Made by a program: the position numbers and the translations under genes
From: an uncultured Armatimonadota bacterium
GTDB taxonomy: Bacteria; Armatimonadota; Fimbriimonadia; Fimbriimonadales; Fimbriimonadaceae
Direction: 5' to 3'
Assembly: GCA_903899015.1 (NCBI GenBank)
Contig: CAIUHP010000079.1
Coordinates: 62,001-126,000 of the forward strand
DNA: 64,000 nucleotides
Notes under the pieces: generated by a model
Told to the model about the DNA's origin: nothing
Database searches by the model: none
Seen by the model: only the letters and a program-made list of their open reading frames with translations
Shown: positions 26,167-34,849 of the stretch, piece by piece
Layout: each line of letters opens with the position of its first letter
Position numbering within the stretch: the first letter of the stretch is position 1

Positions 26167-26448
26167 CGTTACCGTCCCCAAAAAGTGCTGAACTAGATTT
26201 CCCAGCCAAGTTAGAAAAGTGGCTTAGAAACTACAAGGAGTTCAGACTTGAATCAAGTATCAGTTCTGAATCTCTCATCCATGGTGAAATCACGCCCTCA
26301 CTTGAGATGAATGACTGGAATGCTCCTACCTGAGTAGTCCAGTCTTTGCCTACCTCTTAAATCACTCTAAAAAACGGACCGCTTTGCCCTCAGTAAATCG
26401 TTAGTCCATGCAAACTTCTGATGAGTTTCCGCTAAGATAGCTTCACCC
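26167..26448. other. Intergenic region before sugar ABC operon
   Basis: About 280 bases with no gene seen. A TAAGAT box at 26433-26438 lies 10 bases before the ATG at 26449, with no Shine-Dalgarno sequence. No clear regulator operator was found. Confidence 0.4.
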
Positions 26449-27342
26449 ATGGCAAGGCGTTCGAATCATAAGGCCAAACAGTATCTGACCGGGTACTTGT
26501 TTGTAAGTCCATGGCTGATCGGATTCCTTGCGTTTACGGTCTGGCCATTTTTCCAAAGCATCTACCTGTCGTTCACCCGATACAACATCGTGTCGCCCGC
26601 CAAGTGGGTGGGTACGGCGAACTACCGAATGTTGCTGACGCAGGACGAATTGTTCTGGAAATCGGCCTGGGTGACGATTAAGTTCGCGATCATCTCGGTT
26701 CCGCTTGCAATCGTGGTGGGTATCGCATTGGCGCTTCTCTTGAACATCAATGTCAAGGGAATCACGGTTTTCCGAACGATCTTTTACCTTCCTTCGATTG
26801 TGCCGACAGTTGCGACTTCGGTGCTCTTCATTTGGATTTTGAATCCCAACATTGGCTTGGTAAATCGAGTTCTTGAAATCTTCGGAATCAAAGGGCCAGC
26901 TTGGTTGAACACCTCGCCGTGGGCGTTCTACAGCCTGGTTATGATGTCTCTTTGGGGGGTCGGAGGCAGCATGATTATTTACCTTGCGGGCCTAAAGGAC
27001 ATCCCCGTTCACCTGTACGAAGCAGCAACTATTGACGGTGCCAATGCAATCAGAAAGATGCGGCACATCACGCTGCCGATGATGACGCCGGTGATCTTCT
27101 TCAACCTGGTAATGGGAATCATCGGATCCTTCCAATACTTCACCCAGGCCTTTGTCATCGCTCCAAATGGCGGCCCTCAGGACAGTACGTATTTTTACAG
27201 CCTTTACCTTTACAACCGAGCCTGGAAATACCTCGACATGGGTTATGCCAGCGCAATGGCCTGGATGTTATTCCTCATCGTCATCGTGCTAACCGGACTC
27301 GTTTTCCGGACTCAGAAGAAGTGGGTGCACTATGGCGGCTAA
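26449..27342 (+). CDS. Sugar ABC transporter permease (MalF/UgpA type)
   Basis: A 297-residue inner-membrane permease with six predicted helices and the EAA loop YEAATIDGANAIRKMRHITLPMM, the site that contacts the ATPase. The start ATG 26449 has no Shine-Dalgarno sequence. First gene of a three-gene operon with a substrate-binding protein (11-base overlap) and a second permease. No ATP-binding gene is nearby, as is common for CUT1 systems served by a shared MsmX-type ATPase. The substrate is unknown; the neighbourhood suggests an oligosaccharide. Confidence 0.88.
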   Translation: MARRSNHKAKQYLTGYLFVSPWLIGFLAFTVWPFFQSIYLSFTRYNIVSPAKWVGTANYRMLLTQDELFWKSAWVTIKFAIISVPLAIVVGIALALLLNINVKGITVFRTIFYLPSIVPTVATSVLFIWILNPNIGLVNRVLEIFGIKGPAWLNTSPWAFYSLVMMSLWGVGGSMIIYLAGLKDIPVHLYEAATIDGANAIRKMRHITLPMMTPVIFFNLVMGIIGSFQYFTQAFVIAPNGGPQDSTYFYSLYLYNRAWKYLDMGYASAMAWMLFLIVIVLTGLVFRTQKKWVHYGG

Positions 27343-28696
27343 AGAAATGCGAGAGCCGATGAAGCTTAAGTTTTGGCTGATCTGGATCGCCGCGATTGTG
27401 ATCACGGTGGTCGTTTTTGCCTCCGGTCACTCCACGCCTCGCAAGTATCCCGAGCGGAAACTCGTGAGATTCTGGCATCGCTGGCAAGGAGATTGGGAAA
27501 AGCAAGTCCAAAAGATTTGTGACGCATTCAACGAAAGCCAGGACAAGTACGAAGTAGTAGCGGTCAGCGTTCCTGGAAGTGGGGCGGACGCAAAGTTCAT
27601 CCTCGGTGTCATCGGCGGCGATCCCCCTGACTTAATGTCAATGGGAAGCGGGGCCGTGCCAAATATGGCCGCGAATGGCTTCTTGACTCCGCTTGAAACA
27701 CTGATGACGCCAGTAGAGAAAACGGAGTTCTTCAAGCAAAGTTACCCGGCTATTCGCGACATAGGCACGTACAAGGGAAGTTGTTATGGTGTAACCATCG
27801 GCGCTGACCTGATGGCGTTGTACGTCAACGTCAAGCAACTTCGAGATGCAGGTCTCGACCCGGACAAGTTCCCCAAGACGATTGAGGAGCTTGAAGATTG
27901 GGGATTGAAGCTAAATAAGTACGACTCGAAAGGAAATTTGACCCGGTTGGGTCTGCTTTTCAGCGACGTTGGATACCTCTCACACAACTTTGGCGGCGGA
28001 TTCAACGTGAAAGACGACGGCAAGCTGGAACTTGACACTCCTCAAAACCTCCGAGCGTTGGAAGAGATCGTCAACTATCGAAAGAAGATTGGTTTCGAGA
28101 ACGTACTCCGGTTTCAAGCGGGCCTCAACGACATTGAAGGAGCGGCTTCTTGGGCTTTCATGCATGGCGACCTGAGCATCACGTATGACGGTCAATGGAG
28201 AGTCGAAGAGCTTCGTAAGTTCAAACCTGATCTTGAGTATCGGGTCTATCCCATTCCTCCTCCCAAAGTCGGGGGAACTCCACTTGGCGGACTTGTTGGC
28301 GGCAACTACATGATTGTTCCAATTTCGGCCAAGCAGAAACAAGGTGCTTGGGAGTTCCTGAAATTCTGGACCGGTCTTGATAATCCTGATCGAGCCGCTA
28401 CCTTCTATAACATGGGTGGCTGGCTACCGTACTCGCCGTCGGTTGCGCATTCACCCACTTTTCAAAAGTGGCTCAAGCATGACTCTCAATTCCAAGCATT
28501 CTTGGACATTCTGGCGAGTCCGAATTGCAAGGCACCGCCACCCATCGCGAACTTACAATTCCTTAACGACCTTATCACGCGGGCGGAAGACCAGGCCACG
28601 CGGGGCGCATCCACTCCGAAGGAAGCCTTGCAAGAATTGGAGAGCAAGTATCGAGAAGAATCAAACAAAAGGAAGGCGCTTGGCTATGAGCAGTGA
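27332..28696 (+). CDS. Sugar ABC transporter substrate-binding protein (family 1)
   Basis: A 454-residue extracytoplasmic solute-binding protein. The N-terminus has a hydrophobic signal segment (LIWIAAIVITVVVFASG, about residues 15-31) without a lipobox Cys, so it is anchored or cleaved without lipidation. The mature part shows the pattern of the MalE-like fold (LVRFWHRWQGDWEKQVQKI, GGDPPDLMSMGSGAVPNMAANG, VYPIPPPKVGGTPLGGLVGGN, aromatic-rich C-terminus). It overlaps the upstream permease by 11 bases and the next permease by 11 bases. Confidence 0.88.
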   Translation: MAAKEMREPMKLKFWLIWIAAIVITVVVFASGHSTPRKYPERKLVRFWHRWQGDWEKQVQKICDAFNESQDKYEVVAVSVPGSGADAKFILGVIGGDPPDLMSMGSGAVPNMAANGFLTPLETLMTPVEKTEFFKQSYPAIRDIGTYKGSCYGVTIGADLMALYVNVKQLRDAGLDPDKFPKTIEELEDWGLKLNKYDSKGNLTRLGLLFSDVGYLSHNFGGGFNVKDDGKLELDTPQNLRALEEIVNYRKKIGFENVLRFQAGLNDIEGAASWAFMHGDLSITYDGQWRVEELRKFKPDLEYRVYPIPPPKVGGTPLGGLVGGNYMIVPISAKQKQGAWEFLKFWTGLDNPDRAATFYNMGGWLPYSPSVAHSPTFQKWLKHDSQFQAFLDILASPNCKAPPPIANLQFLNDLITRAEDQATRGASTPKEALQELESKYREESNKRKALGYEQ

Positions 28697-29540
28697 TCCA
28701 TCTGTAAAGCTGCCAAAACTGACCAAGGTCGCGATCTACGCGGCCCTAATCATGCTTTCAATACCGGCCATTCTGCCTCTACTTTGGATGGTTTCGACGT
28801 CACTCAAGACCAATACCCAGATCTTTGGTTCGGGCGAGTTGAACTTGAAGGCCCTCATCCCTTCACCCCTTGAGACGCATAACTACCCCGCGGCACTGCA
28901 AAACATGCCGTTCTTGTTGTATCTGCGGAACACGCTCTTGCTCTGCATTTGCTCAGTGGTTGGTGCAGTCGTCAGTAGTGCAGTCGTTGCCTACGGATTC
29001 GCGAAGATTGAATTCCCGGGTCGAAATGGAATGTTTGCGGTAATGATCGCGACGATGGCTTTACCTGGCCAGGTCACGATGATCCCGATATTTAGCCTGT
29101 TCCGTTCATTGGGCTGGTACGGCACATATCTCCCGCTCATCATTCCAGCTTTTACATCCTCAGCGTATTACGTCTTTCTCTTGACGCAATTTTTCCGCAC
29201 ACTTCCGTTGGAGATGTCGGAAGCGGCTCGGGTCGATGGAGCCGGAGAGTGGACGATCTTCCAAAGATTGGTTCTTCCGCTTTCTAAGCCCGCATTGGCA
29301 ACTTGTGCTCTGTTCCAGTTCATCGGAACTTGGAACGACTTCCTTGGGCCACTCTTGTACTTGAACGATCCCGCCAAGTACACGCTCGCCTACGGACTCC
29401 AGCAATTTGTTTCTCACTACGGAGGGTTCTTCGCTCAGCTTATGGCGGCCGCGACGATCTTCACCATTCCGATCATCATCCTGTTCTTCTTCGCTCAGAA
29501 GACCTTTATTCAAGGGATTTCAACCACTGGCGGCAAGTAA
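28686..29540 (+). CDS. Sugar ABC transporter permease (MalG type)
   Basis: A 284-residue permease from ATG 28686 (MSSDPSVKLPKLTK), overlapping the binding-protein stop by 11 bases. The longer frame beginning at 28377 lies inside the previous gene and is not used. Six helices and the EAA motif MSEAARVDGAGEWTIFQRLVLPLSKPAL are visible. Partner of the MalF-type permease at 26449. Ends with a basic GGK tail. Confidence 0.9.
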   Translation: MSSDPSVKLPKLTKVAIYAALIMLSIPAILPLLWMVSTSLKTNTQIFGSGELNLKALIPSPLETHNYPAALQNMPFLLYLRNTLLLCICSVVGAVVSSAVVAYGFAKIEFPGRNGMFAVMIATMALPGQVTMIPIFSLFRSLGWYGTYLPLIIPAFTSSAYYVFLLTQFFRTLPLEMSEAARVDGAGEWTIFQRLVLPLSKPALATCALFQFIGTWNDFLGPLLYLNDPAKYTLAYGLQQFVSHYGGFFAQLMAAATIFTIPIIILFFFAQKTFIQGISTTGGK

Positions 29541-29558
29541 TCGTGTAGAGTCTCTCGC

Positions 29559-30026
29559 ATGGGACCTATGGAAGCAGCTGCCGCCGGAATGGAAAGCGCA
29601 GCAAAGAATTATCTCGATGATTTGGAAGCAATGTCGGAAGCTCAGATTCTTGAGTCCGCTGGCGGAACCGCGCGTTCAGCGGTTGATTTCACCTTTGAAA
29701 CCGCAATTATCAACAAGCGAATTGCCGCTCGATTGAACGGAGTCGAACCTCCAGCAATGCCTGAAGGTGAAGGGTGGACGGTTGCACCGGAAGAGTTGCG
29801 AAGTAAATCGGCGATTGCTGAATACATGAAGTCCGCTTGCGATGAACTCATCGCAGTCGCTAAGACTAAGAGCGAAGAAGCTGGTGCGCAATTGATGCCT
29901 CTGTTTGGCGGCGAGAAGCCTACATTCTATGCGGTCAATTTCGCCGCGATGCACACGATGTATCATTGCGCTCAGCTGAATTTCATTCAGTCGCTCGCGG
30001 GCGACATGGAAGTTCACTGGGGTTAG
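29559..30026 (+). CDS. DinB-like family protein
   Basis: A 155-residue protein of the same family as the gene at 12741, sharing the C-terminal pattern YHCAQLNFIQSLAGDMEVHW and a helical-bundle layout. It has potential metal-binding histidines in MHTMYH. The ATG at 29559 follows the transporter operon by 18 bases without a ribosome-binding site, so it may be leaderless or read through. Function unknown; DinB-superfamily members include thiol-dependent transferases. Confidence 0.65.
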   Translation: MGPMEAAAAGMESAAKNYLDDLEAMSEAQILESAGGTARSAVDFTFETAIINKRIAARLNGVEPPAMPEGEGWTVAPEELRSKSAIAEYMKSACDELIAVAKTKSEEAGAQLMPLFGGEKPTFYAVNFAAMHTMYHCAQLNFIQSLAGDMEVHWG

Positions 30027-30040
30027 TTTTCAACGCCCTT

Positions 30041-30163
30041 CGTAAACACTGAGATTACGGCTACAGGGTGCGTTGGTATTTGAAATATGGAGCCCAACCA
30101 ATTATGCCGGTGGCCTTCTTTTCACGTTCACAGGAGCCTGTAATCGTAATCTCTGTGTTTACG
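30041..30163. repeat. Near-perfect 27-base inverted repeat with 69-base centre
   Basis: CGTAAACACTGAGATTACGG (start of 30041-30067) and the segment at 30137-30163, ending GTGTTTACG, are complementary with about three mismatches. The centre has no obvious gene. It may be a large hairpin, a relic of a small mobile element (MITE-like), or a paired operator. Confidence 0.6.
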
Positions 30164-30283
30164 CTAGGAGTTAGATGGCCAGCAACCATCGTTTACGTAG
30201 CGATTGACAGGCCAACATGCCCTCCTTCATGCATGTTTACAGGCTCCACATCAACCTACAGAGATTCAGGCTTGACAAGTAAA

Positions 30284-30308
30284 ACCGGGGCACAAACCAG
30301 TCCCCGGT
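30284..30308 (+). terminator. Hairpin, candidate end of DinB transcript
   Basis: ACCGGGG (30284-30290) pairs with CCCCGGT (30302-30308); a second short hairpin GGTCT/AGACC follows. No clear U-run, so the role is uncertain. Confidence 0.35.
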
Positions 30309-30336
30309 CTGCAGAGACCGATTGTCTGATATAGAA

Positions 30337-30359
30337 ACGGGAGTGCGAGGCACTCCCGT
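30337..30359 (-). terminator. Intrinsic terminator of ahcY
   Basis: ACGGGAGTGC pairs with GCACTCCCGT in a perfect 10-bp stem with a 3-base loop, 32 bases after the ahcY stop on the minus strand, followed there by TTTC. Confidence 0.85.
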
Positions 30360-30390
30360 CTTCATTGATTACATGCGTATATTGGTCTAC

Positions 30391-31806
30391 TTAATACCGA
30401 TACATTTCGGCTTTGTAAGGGCCCTCGACAGGGACGCCGATGTACTCAGCTTGCTCAGGACGGAGGGTCGTGAGTCGAGCGTTTAGCTTCTTGAGCTGTA
30501 GTCTTGCGACCTTTTCGTCAAGGATCTTAGGAAGTACGTAGACGCCGGGGGCATACTCACCGCGCTTGGCCCAAAGCTCAATCTGCGCCATAACCTGGTT
30601 GGCGAAGCTGCTTGACATAACGTAGGACGGGTGCCCTGTGCCACAGCCGAGATTGACCAATCTACCCTTGGCCAAGAGGATGATGCGCTTGCCATCCGGG
30701 AAGATCACATGATCGACCTGAGGCTTGATCTCTTCCCACTGATAGCCTGACAAGGACGCCACGTCAATTTCGCTATCAAAATGGCCGATGTTGCAGACGA
30801 TGGCCTGGTCTTTCATCTTGGCTAGGACGGCATGAGTGATGACGTGAACGTTACCGGTGCAAGTTACAAAAATATCTCCCTGATCGGCAACTTCCTCAAG
30901 GTTCACGACTCGATAACCTTCCATCGCAGCTTGGAGAGCGCAGATAGGATCCACTTCGGTGACCCAAACTTGAGCACTTAATGCTCGCAAGGCTTGAGCA
31001 CTTCCCTTGCCTACGTCACCGTAACCGCACACGATTGCGACTTTTCCTGCGATCATGACGTCGGTCGCTCGCTTGATTGCATCGACTAAGCTCTCTCGGC
31101 AACCGTAAAGGTTATCGAACTTCGATTTGGTAACGCTGTCGTTTACATTGAATGCAGGGAACGGAAGTCGTCCCTCTTTCTGAAGCTGGTAGAGACGGTG
31201 GACACCGGTTGTTGTTTCTTCACTTACGCCGACAATGTTTTCGCGAATCTTGGAGTAGAACCCGGGTTTAGCAGCAAGCCACTTCTTGATCGTGCCGTAA
31301 AGCGCTCGCTCTTCTTCGTTCGTTGGATTCTCGATGACCTCTGGATTGGTTTCAGCCTGCGTTCCAAGGAGAACCAAGAGAGTTGCGTCTCCGCCGTCAT
31401 CAAGGATCAGGTTTGGAGTACCGCCATCGCTCCACTCGAAAATTCGGTGGGTGTACTCCCAATACTCTTCCAGGTTCTCTCCCTTATAAGCGAATACAGG
31501 AGTTCCATTCTCGGCGATTGCTGCGGCGGCGTGGTCCTGGGTGCTGAAGATGTTGCAGCTAGCCCACCGGACATCTGCGCCGAGTTCTTTGAGGGTTTCT
31601 ATAAGAACAGCGGTTTGGATCGTCATGTGAAGCGATCCAGCGATGCGAGCACCTTTCAGCGGTTTAGACGCTGAAAACTCTTCTCGGATGGCCATAAGAC
31701 CAGGCATTTCGGTTTCCGCGATGCGAATTTCTTTATGGCCCCAGTCTGCGAGACCAAGGTCGGCTACAACGAAGTCGGTTTGAATCGGATTTCCTACGGT
31801 TTTCAT
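30391..31806 (-). CDS. ahcY: Adenosylhomocysteinase
   Basis: A 471-residue cytoplasmic enzyme that hydrolyses S-adenosylhomocysteine to adenosine and homocysteine, removing the product of SAM-dependent methylations. NAD-binding loop [15 protein letters not shown], substrate motif [17 protein letters not shown], and the C-terminal [13 protein letters not shown] are all present. The start is ATG 31806, preceded by GAGGAACG; a longer frame to 31872 enters the regulatory leader. The leader carries an SAH riboswitch and terminator, so expression should rise with SAH. Confidence 0.96.
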   Translation of the reverse strand: MKTVGNPIQTDFVVADLGLADWGHKEIRIAETEMPGLMAIREEFSASKPLKGARIAGSLHMTIQTAVLIETLKELGADVRWASCNIFSTQDHAAAAIAENGTPVFAYKGENLEEYWEYTHRIFEWSDGGTPNLILDDGGDATLLVLLGTQAETNPEVIENPTNEEERALYGTIKKWLAAKPGFYSKIRENIVGVSEETTTGVHRLYQLQKEGRLPFPAFNVNDSVTKSKFDNLYGCRESLVDAIKRATDVMIAGKVAIVCGYGDVGKGSAQALRALSAQVWVTEVDPICALQAAMEGYRVVNLEEVADQGDIFVTCTGNVHVITHAVLAKMKDQAIVCNIGHFDSEIDVASLSGYQWEEIKPQVDHVIFPDGKRIILLAKGRLVNLGCGTGHPSYVMSSSFANQVMAQIELWAKRGEYAPGVYVLPKILDEKVARLQLKKLNARLTTLRPEQAEYIGVPVEGPYKAEMYRY

Positions 31807-31839
31807 GTGTTCGTTCCTCAACCCATGACTCTCGGACGC

Positions 31840-31876
31840 AAAAAACGCCCGCGAGCCATAAGTTATGCTCACGAGC
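31840..31876 (-). terminator. Riboswitch-controlled attenuator of ahcY
   Basis: Minus-strand hairpin with stem from GCTCGTGAGCATAA pairing to TTATGGCTCGCGGGC (31847-31876) followed by six Ts (31845-31840), about 35 bases before the ahcY start. Its 5' strand overlaps the 3' strand of the SAH aptamer (31872-31883), so the two structures exclude each other. Confidence 0.8.
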
Positions 31877-31949
31877 GCAGTTGTCTTACGCGTTATCCGC
31901 GCCTTGTCGAGCCTGGTTCCATTCCCATAGAATCGCAGCGCCCCTCGAC
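31869..31949 (-). promoter_or_regulatory. SAH riboswitch aptamer upstream of ahcY
   Basis: The minus strand has the conserved segments of the SAH riboswitch in order: CGAGGGGCGCTGCGAT, CCAGGCTCG, and ACAACTGCGCTCG. These match the class consensus (CGAGGAGCGCTGC, AGGCTCG, CAACGGCGCTC) and form its P1/P2 stems and pseudoknot. The gene downstream is adenosylhomocysteinase, the usual target. SAH binding stabilises the aptamer, preventing the overlapping terminator from folding: a genetic ON switch. The assignment is by motif comparison; no covariance search was run. Confidence 0.85.
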
Positions 31950-31956
31950 GAATGGT

Positions 31957-31985
31957 TTATTATTCCACATCAGCTTTGGTCTCAA
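31957..31985 (-). promoter_or_regulatory. ahcY promoter
   Basis: TTGAGA (31985-31980) and TAATAA (31962-31957) on the minus strand with a 17-base spacer. Initiation would fall near 31950, exactly at the first base of the aptamer. Confidence 0.6.
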
Positions 31986-32107
31986 TTTCTTGAGGTTTGG
32001 CTTCTTCACTAAATATTTACGATGTTTTAGAGGGAGTTATTTCTCATCGCTTTACACGTTCGATGGTCTGTGGTAGGTTGAGGCTATTCGATTTGGAGTC
32101 CCATCCT

Positions 32108-32629
32108 ATGAAAACCTATTTAGCCGCATTATTCATCGCCGTCTCCGCTTGTACATTTGCCCAAGGCCATGACATGAAGCCTGCCGAGGCCATGAAGCAG
32201 ATCCAATTCATTACGGGAGATTGGAAAGGCAAGCAAGACTTCGTCACTGGCGGCGCTCCTATGGTTGGCGACATTGTCGTTTCTGCAAAGTCAGTGGTCG
32301 GCAACCGCTACATCGAAGAAACACTTTCGACCACGTTGCCGGGCCGTAAACCGACTGATTCTCGCCATATGGTTGGATTTGACCCGAAGATAAACAAGTA
32401 CAAGGCATGGTGGTACAACGACACGAACAACGTTCCCATGCAACTCGAAGGGAATCTGGAAGGAGACAAACTAGTGTTTATGACCTCGCCTGGCCCAGAT
32501 GGTACCAACAAGGGTCCGGTTCTTCGTGCCACGTACGAAAAAGTTTCCGAGACATCGATGAAGTACATGGTTGAGATGAAAACCGCCGATGGTTGGCAAG
32601 CACTGTTCCACAACACCTACTCGAAATAG
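32108..32629 (+). CDS. Secreted DUF1579-family protein
   Basis: A 173-residue exported protein from ATG 32108, where a signal peptide starts (MKTYLAALFIAVSACTFAQG); the upstream in-frame extension overlaps the ahcY promoter and is rejected. The mature part has the pattern of DUF1579: FITGDWKGKQDFVTG, NRYIEETLSTTLPGRK, HMVGFDPKINKYKAWWYND and LEGNLEGDKLVF. It is probably a lipocalin-like beta barrel. It precedes the alpha-L-fucosidase by 32 bases and may share its transcript. Confidence 0.7.
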   Translation: MKTYLAALFIAVSACTFAQGHDMKPAEAMKQIQFITGDWKGKQDFVTGGAPMVGDIVVSAKSVVGNRYIEETLSTTLPGRKPTDSRHMVGFDPKINKYKAWWYNDTNNVPMQLEGNLEGDKLVFMTSPGPDGTNKGPVLRATYEKVSETSMKYMVEMKTADGWQALFHNTYSK

Positions 32630-32661
32630 TTCGATCACGCTCCGCACCGAAATAGAACCTT

Positions 32662-34422
32662 ATGAAACGACACTCCCTCTTGAGCTTGGCTCTCGCCACG
32701 GTTATCTGTGCTTCGACATCTGCCGCTTTCGCGGCCGGGAAACAGGATCCTAACGCCAACGAAACAAAGGCCCATCGCGACGCGCGTATGCATTGGTGGA
32801 GGGAAGCCCGATTTGGCATGTTTATCCACTGGGGCCTCTATGCCGTGCCAGCCGGAACTTATGAGGGCAAACGCACTGGCAGTATTGGCGAGTGGATCAT
32901 GCATGATCTGAAAATTCCAGTAGCGGACTACGCCAAGCTACAGAAGCAGTTCAATCCTGTGCAATTCAATGCCGATGAATGGGTGAGTATCGCCAAAGCG
33001 GCAGGAATGAAGTACATCGTCATGACCGCTAAGCACCACGAAGGCTTTGCAATGTTCCACACCAAGGTCGATGACTTCAACATCTATGACGGGACTCCAT
33101 TTAAGCGAGACCCGATTGCGGAGATGGCTGCCTCATGTAAGAAGCAGGGCATCAAGTTCGGTGTTTACTACTCACAGGCTCAGGACTGGCATCACGAAGG
33201 CGGAGGCGCTTATGGCGGACACTGGGACAAAGCACAGGATGGAGACCTCCACCAATATGTTCAGAAGGTAGCGGCACCCCAAGTCAACGAACTTATTTCG
33301 AAGTACAAGCCGGCCGTTCTTTGGTGGGACACTCAGGTCGACATGTCGCCCGAGGATATTAAAGCGCTAACCGCAGCGTTCTCAAAGGACCCGGGCCTAA
33401 TCGCGAACAATCGACTCGGCAATGGCGTCCCTGGAGACACCGAAACTCCTGAACAATACATCCCACCTAAGGGCTATCCCGGAAAAGACTGGGAAACTTG
33501 CATGACGATCAACGATACTTGGGGCTACAAGTCATTCGATAAGAACTTCAAACCGACAAGTGTTCTGCTTCGTAACTTAATCGATATTGCTTCGAAGGGT
33601 GGCAACTATTTGCTCAACGTTGGCCCCGAACCCACAGGTTTGATACCGGGTCCCGAAGTTGACCGACTAAAGGAAGTGGGCCAATGGCTAAAGGCTAACG
33701 GATCAAGCATCTACGCAACTTCCTCAAGTCCCTATCAGCATTTGAGCTTTGACGGGCGTGCCACGGTTAAGGGCAACTCTCTGTTCCTAAACGTCTTCCA
33801 ATTCCCTGAAACGGGATTAGTTCTGAAGGGTCTGCAAACACCTGTACTCAGTGCAAAGGCAGTTGCAACCGGTCAGAAACTGACGGTTAAAAAAGCCGAC
33901 GACGGTTCGCTGATCATTCAAATTCCGAACAAGATCGACCCAATCTCGACCGCCATCGAGCTCAAGCTCGCTGGTGCGCCGGTCGTATCAGAACCAGAAT
34001 ATGTTCTTGCACCCCTCGATAACGGCAATCTTCAGCTCAATGCTTCGGATGCAAAAACCGAAGGTGACACGATTCAGGTTGAAGGAGAGAACGTTGGATT
34101 CTGGACGAACGCTAAGGATTCGGTGGGTTGGAAATTCTCAATTCCCGACAAGAGCGCGGGCAAATATTCCGTAAAGCTTCGATATTCGTGTCCTCCCGAG
34201 GCCGAGGGAAGCACATTTGTTCTGGAAGTTGATGGCATGCCCACGGAAAAGACGGGCACCATCACAAAGACAAAGGGTTGGTCCAACTACACAACCGTTC
34301 CTCTTCCTGGCACGATTACGCTCGGATCAGGAACCCACACTTTGAAAGTGAAGGTACTCAGTAAGCCTGGATACGCCGTCATGAACCTTCGCAGCATCAC
34401 CTTGACTCCAATCAAAGAGTAA
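32662..34422 (+). CDS. Alpha-L-fucosidase, glycoside hydrolase family 29
   Basis: A 586-residue secreted enzyme with signal peptide (MKRHSLLSLALATVICASTSAAFA). The catalytic GH29 barrel shows ARFGMFIHWGLYAVPAGTYEG, MKYIVMTAKHHEGFAMF, GVYYSQAQDWH and the nucleophile strand AVLWWDTQVDM (about residues 218-228). A C-terminal carbohydrate-binding-like beta-sandwich (about 455-586; VEGENVGFWTNAKDSVGW) follows. It cleaves terminal fucose from glycans outside the cytoplasm. Nearby sugar importers would take up the products; this link is inference from position. Confidence 0.92.
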   Translation: MKRHSLLSLALATVICASTSAAFAAGKQDPNANETKAHRDARMHWWREARFGMFIHWGLYAVPAGTYEGKRTGSIGEWIMHDLKIPVADYAKLQKQFNPVQFNADEWVSIAKAAGMKYIVMTAKHHEGFAMFHTKVDDFNIYDGTPFKRDPIAEMAASCKKQGIKFGVYYSQAQDWHHEGGGAYGGHWDKAQDGDLHQYVQKVAAPQVNELISKYKPAVLWWDTQVDMSPEDIKALTAAFSKDPGLIANNRLGNGVPGDTETPEQYIPPKGYPGKDWETCMTINDTWGYKSFDKNFKPTSVLLRNLIDIASKGGNYLLNVGPEPTGLIPGPEVDRLKEVGQWLKANGSSIYATSSSPYQHLSFDGRATVKGNSLFLNVFQFPETGLVLKGLQTPVLSAKAVATGQKLTVKKADDGSLIIQIPNKIDPISTAIELKLAGAPVVSEPEYVLAPLDNGNLQLNASDAKTEGDTIQVEGENVGFWTNAKDSVGWKFSIPDKSAGKYSVKLRYSCPPEAEGSTFVLEVDGMPTEKTGTITKTKGWSNYTTVPLPGTITLGSGTHTLKVKVLSKPGYAVMNLRSITLTPIKE

Positions 34423-34452
34423 GTTCCGTCTCAATCGAAAGTCCAAAGATAT

Positions 34453-34494
34453 TCATTATATCCGCAACAGATATATCTGTCGCGGATATAATGA
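34453..34494. promoter_or_regulatory. 42-bp palindromic operator overlapping PadR promoter
   Basis: Nested symmetry: arms TCATTATATCCGC (34453-34465) and GCGGATATAATGA (34482-34494), centre ACAGATATATCTGT (34467-34480). Only one pair (34466/34481) does not match. TATAAT at 34487-34492 lies inside. It is a very probable binding site for the PadR repressor encoded 5 bases downstream. Confidence 0.8.
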
Positions 34495-34498
34495 AGGC

Positions 34499-34849
34499 AT
34501 GATTACGACTCACGGAGAGCCCTTGACTCCTGCGGTTTTGCATATTCTTATGGCCCTATCGGAGGGAGAGCGGCACGGATACGGCATCATGCAGGCCGTT
34601 TCCTCCCAAAGCGAAGGGGCAGTAAAGATGGGAGCAGGCACCTTATACGGCTCGATCAAGAGGATGCTGGTTCAACAACTCATTGAAGAATCTGAAATGC
34701 GTCCCGACCCAAATCATGGTGACGAACGGCGACGTTATTACCGCCTAACATCCTTAGGCGAACAAGCATTCCAGTCGGAGATTCGGCGACTTGAGAGGCT
34801 GCTTAAGGTTCCATCCGCCCAAAAAGTCCTAAGGGAGGCGCAACGGTGA
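34499..34849 (+). CDS. PadR-family transcriptional regulator
   Basis: A 116-residue winged-helix repressor of the PadR family: AVLHILMALSEGERHGYGIMQAV (recognition region), GAGTLYGSIKRML (wing-helix), RRYYRLTSLGEQAF. The promoter -10 box ends 7 bases before the ATG and no ribosome-binding site is visible, so the mRNA may be leaderless. The end overlaps the next gene by 4 bases (TGA in GTGA). PadR proteins usually sense small molecules; it probably represses itself and the membrane partner through the palindrome at 34453-34494. Confidence 0.9.
   Translation: MITTHGEPLTPAVLHILMALSEGERHGYGIMQAVSSQSEGAVKMGAGTLYGSIKRMLVQQLIEESEMRPDPNHGDERRRYYRLTSLGEQAFQSEIRRLERLLKVPSAQKVLREAQR

Larger units (their letters stand above)
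30027..30390. other. Intergenic region with inverted repeat and hairpins
   Basis: About 360 bases without a gene. It holds a 27-base inverted repeat (30041-30067 and 30137-30163), a CCGGGG hairpin (30284-30308) and the ahcY terminator (30337-30359). Confidence 0.6.

Noticed and set aside
28377-28685. Upstream extension of the second permease gene
   Set aside because: It lies inside the substrate-binding protein gene in another frame; the permease pattern starts at ATG 28686.
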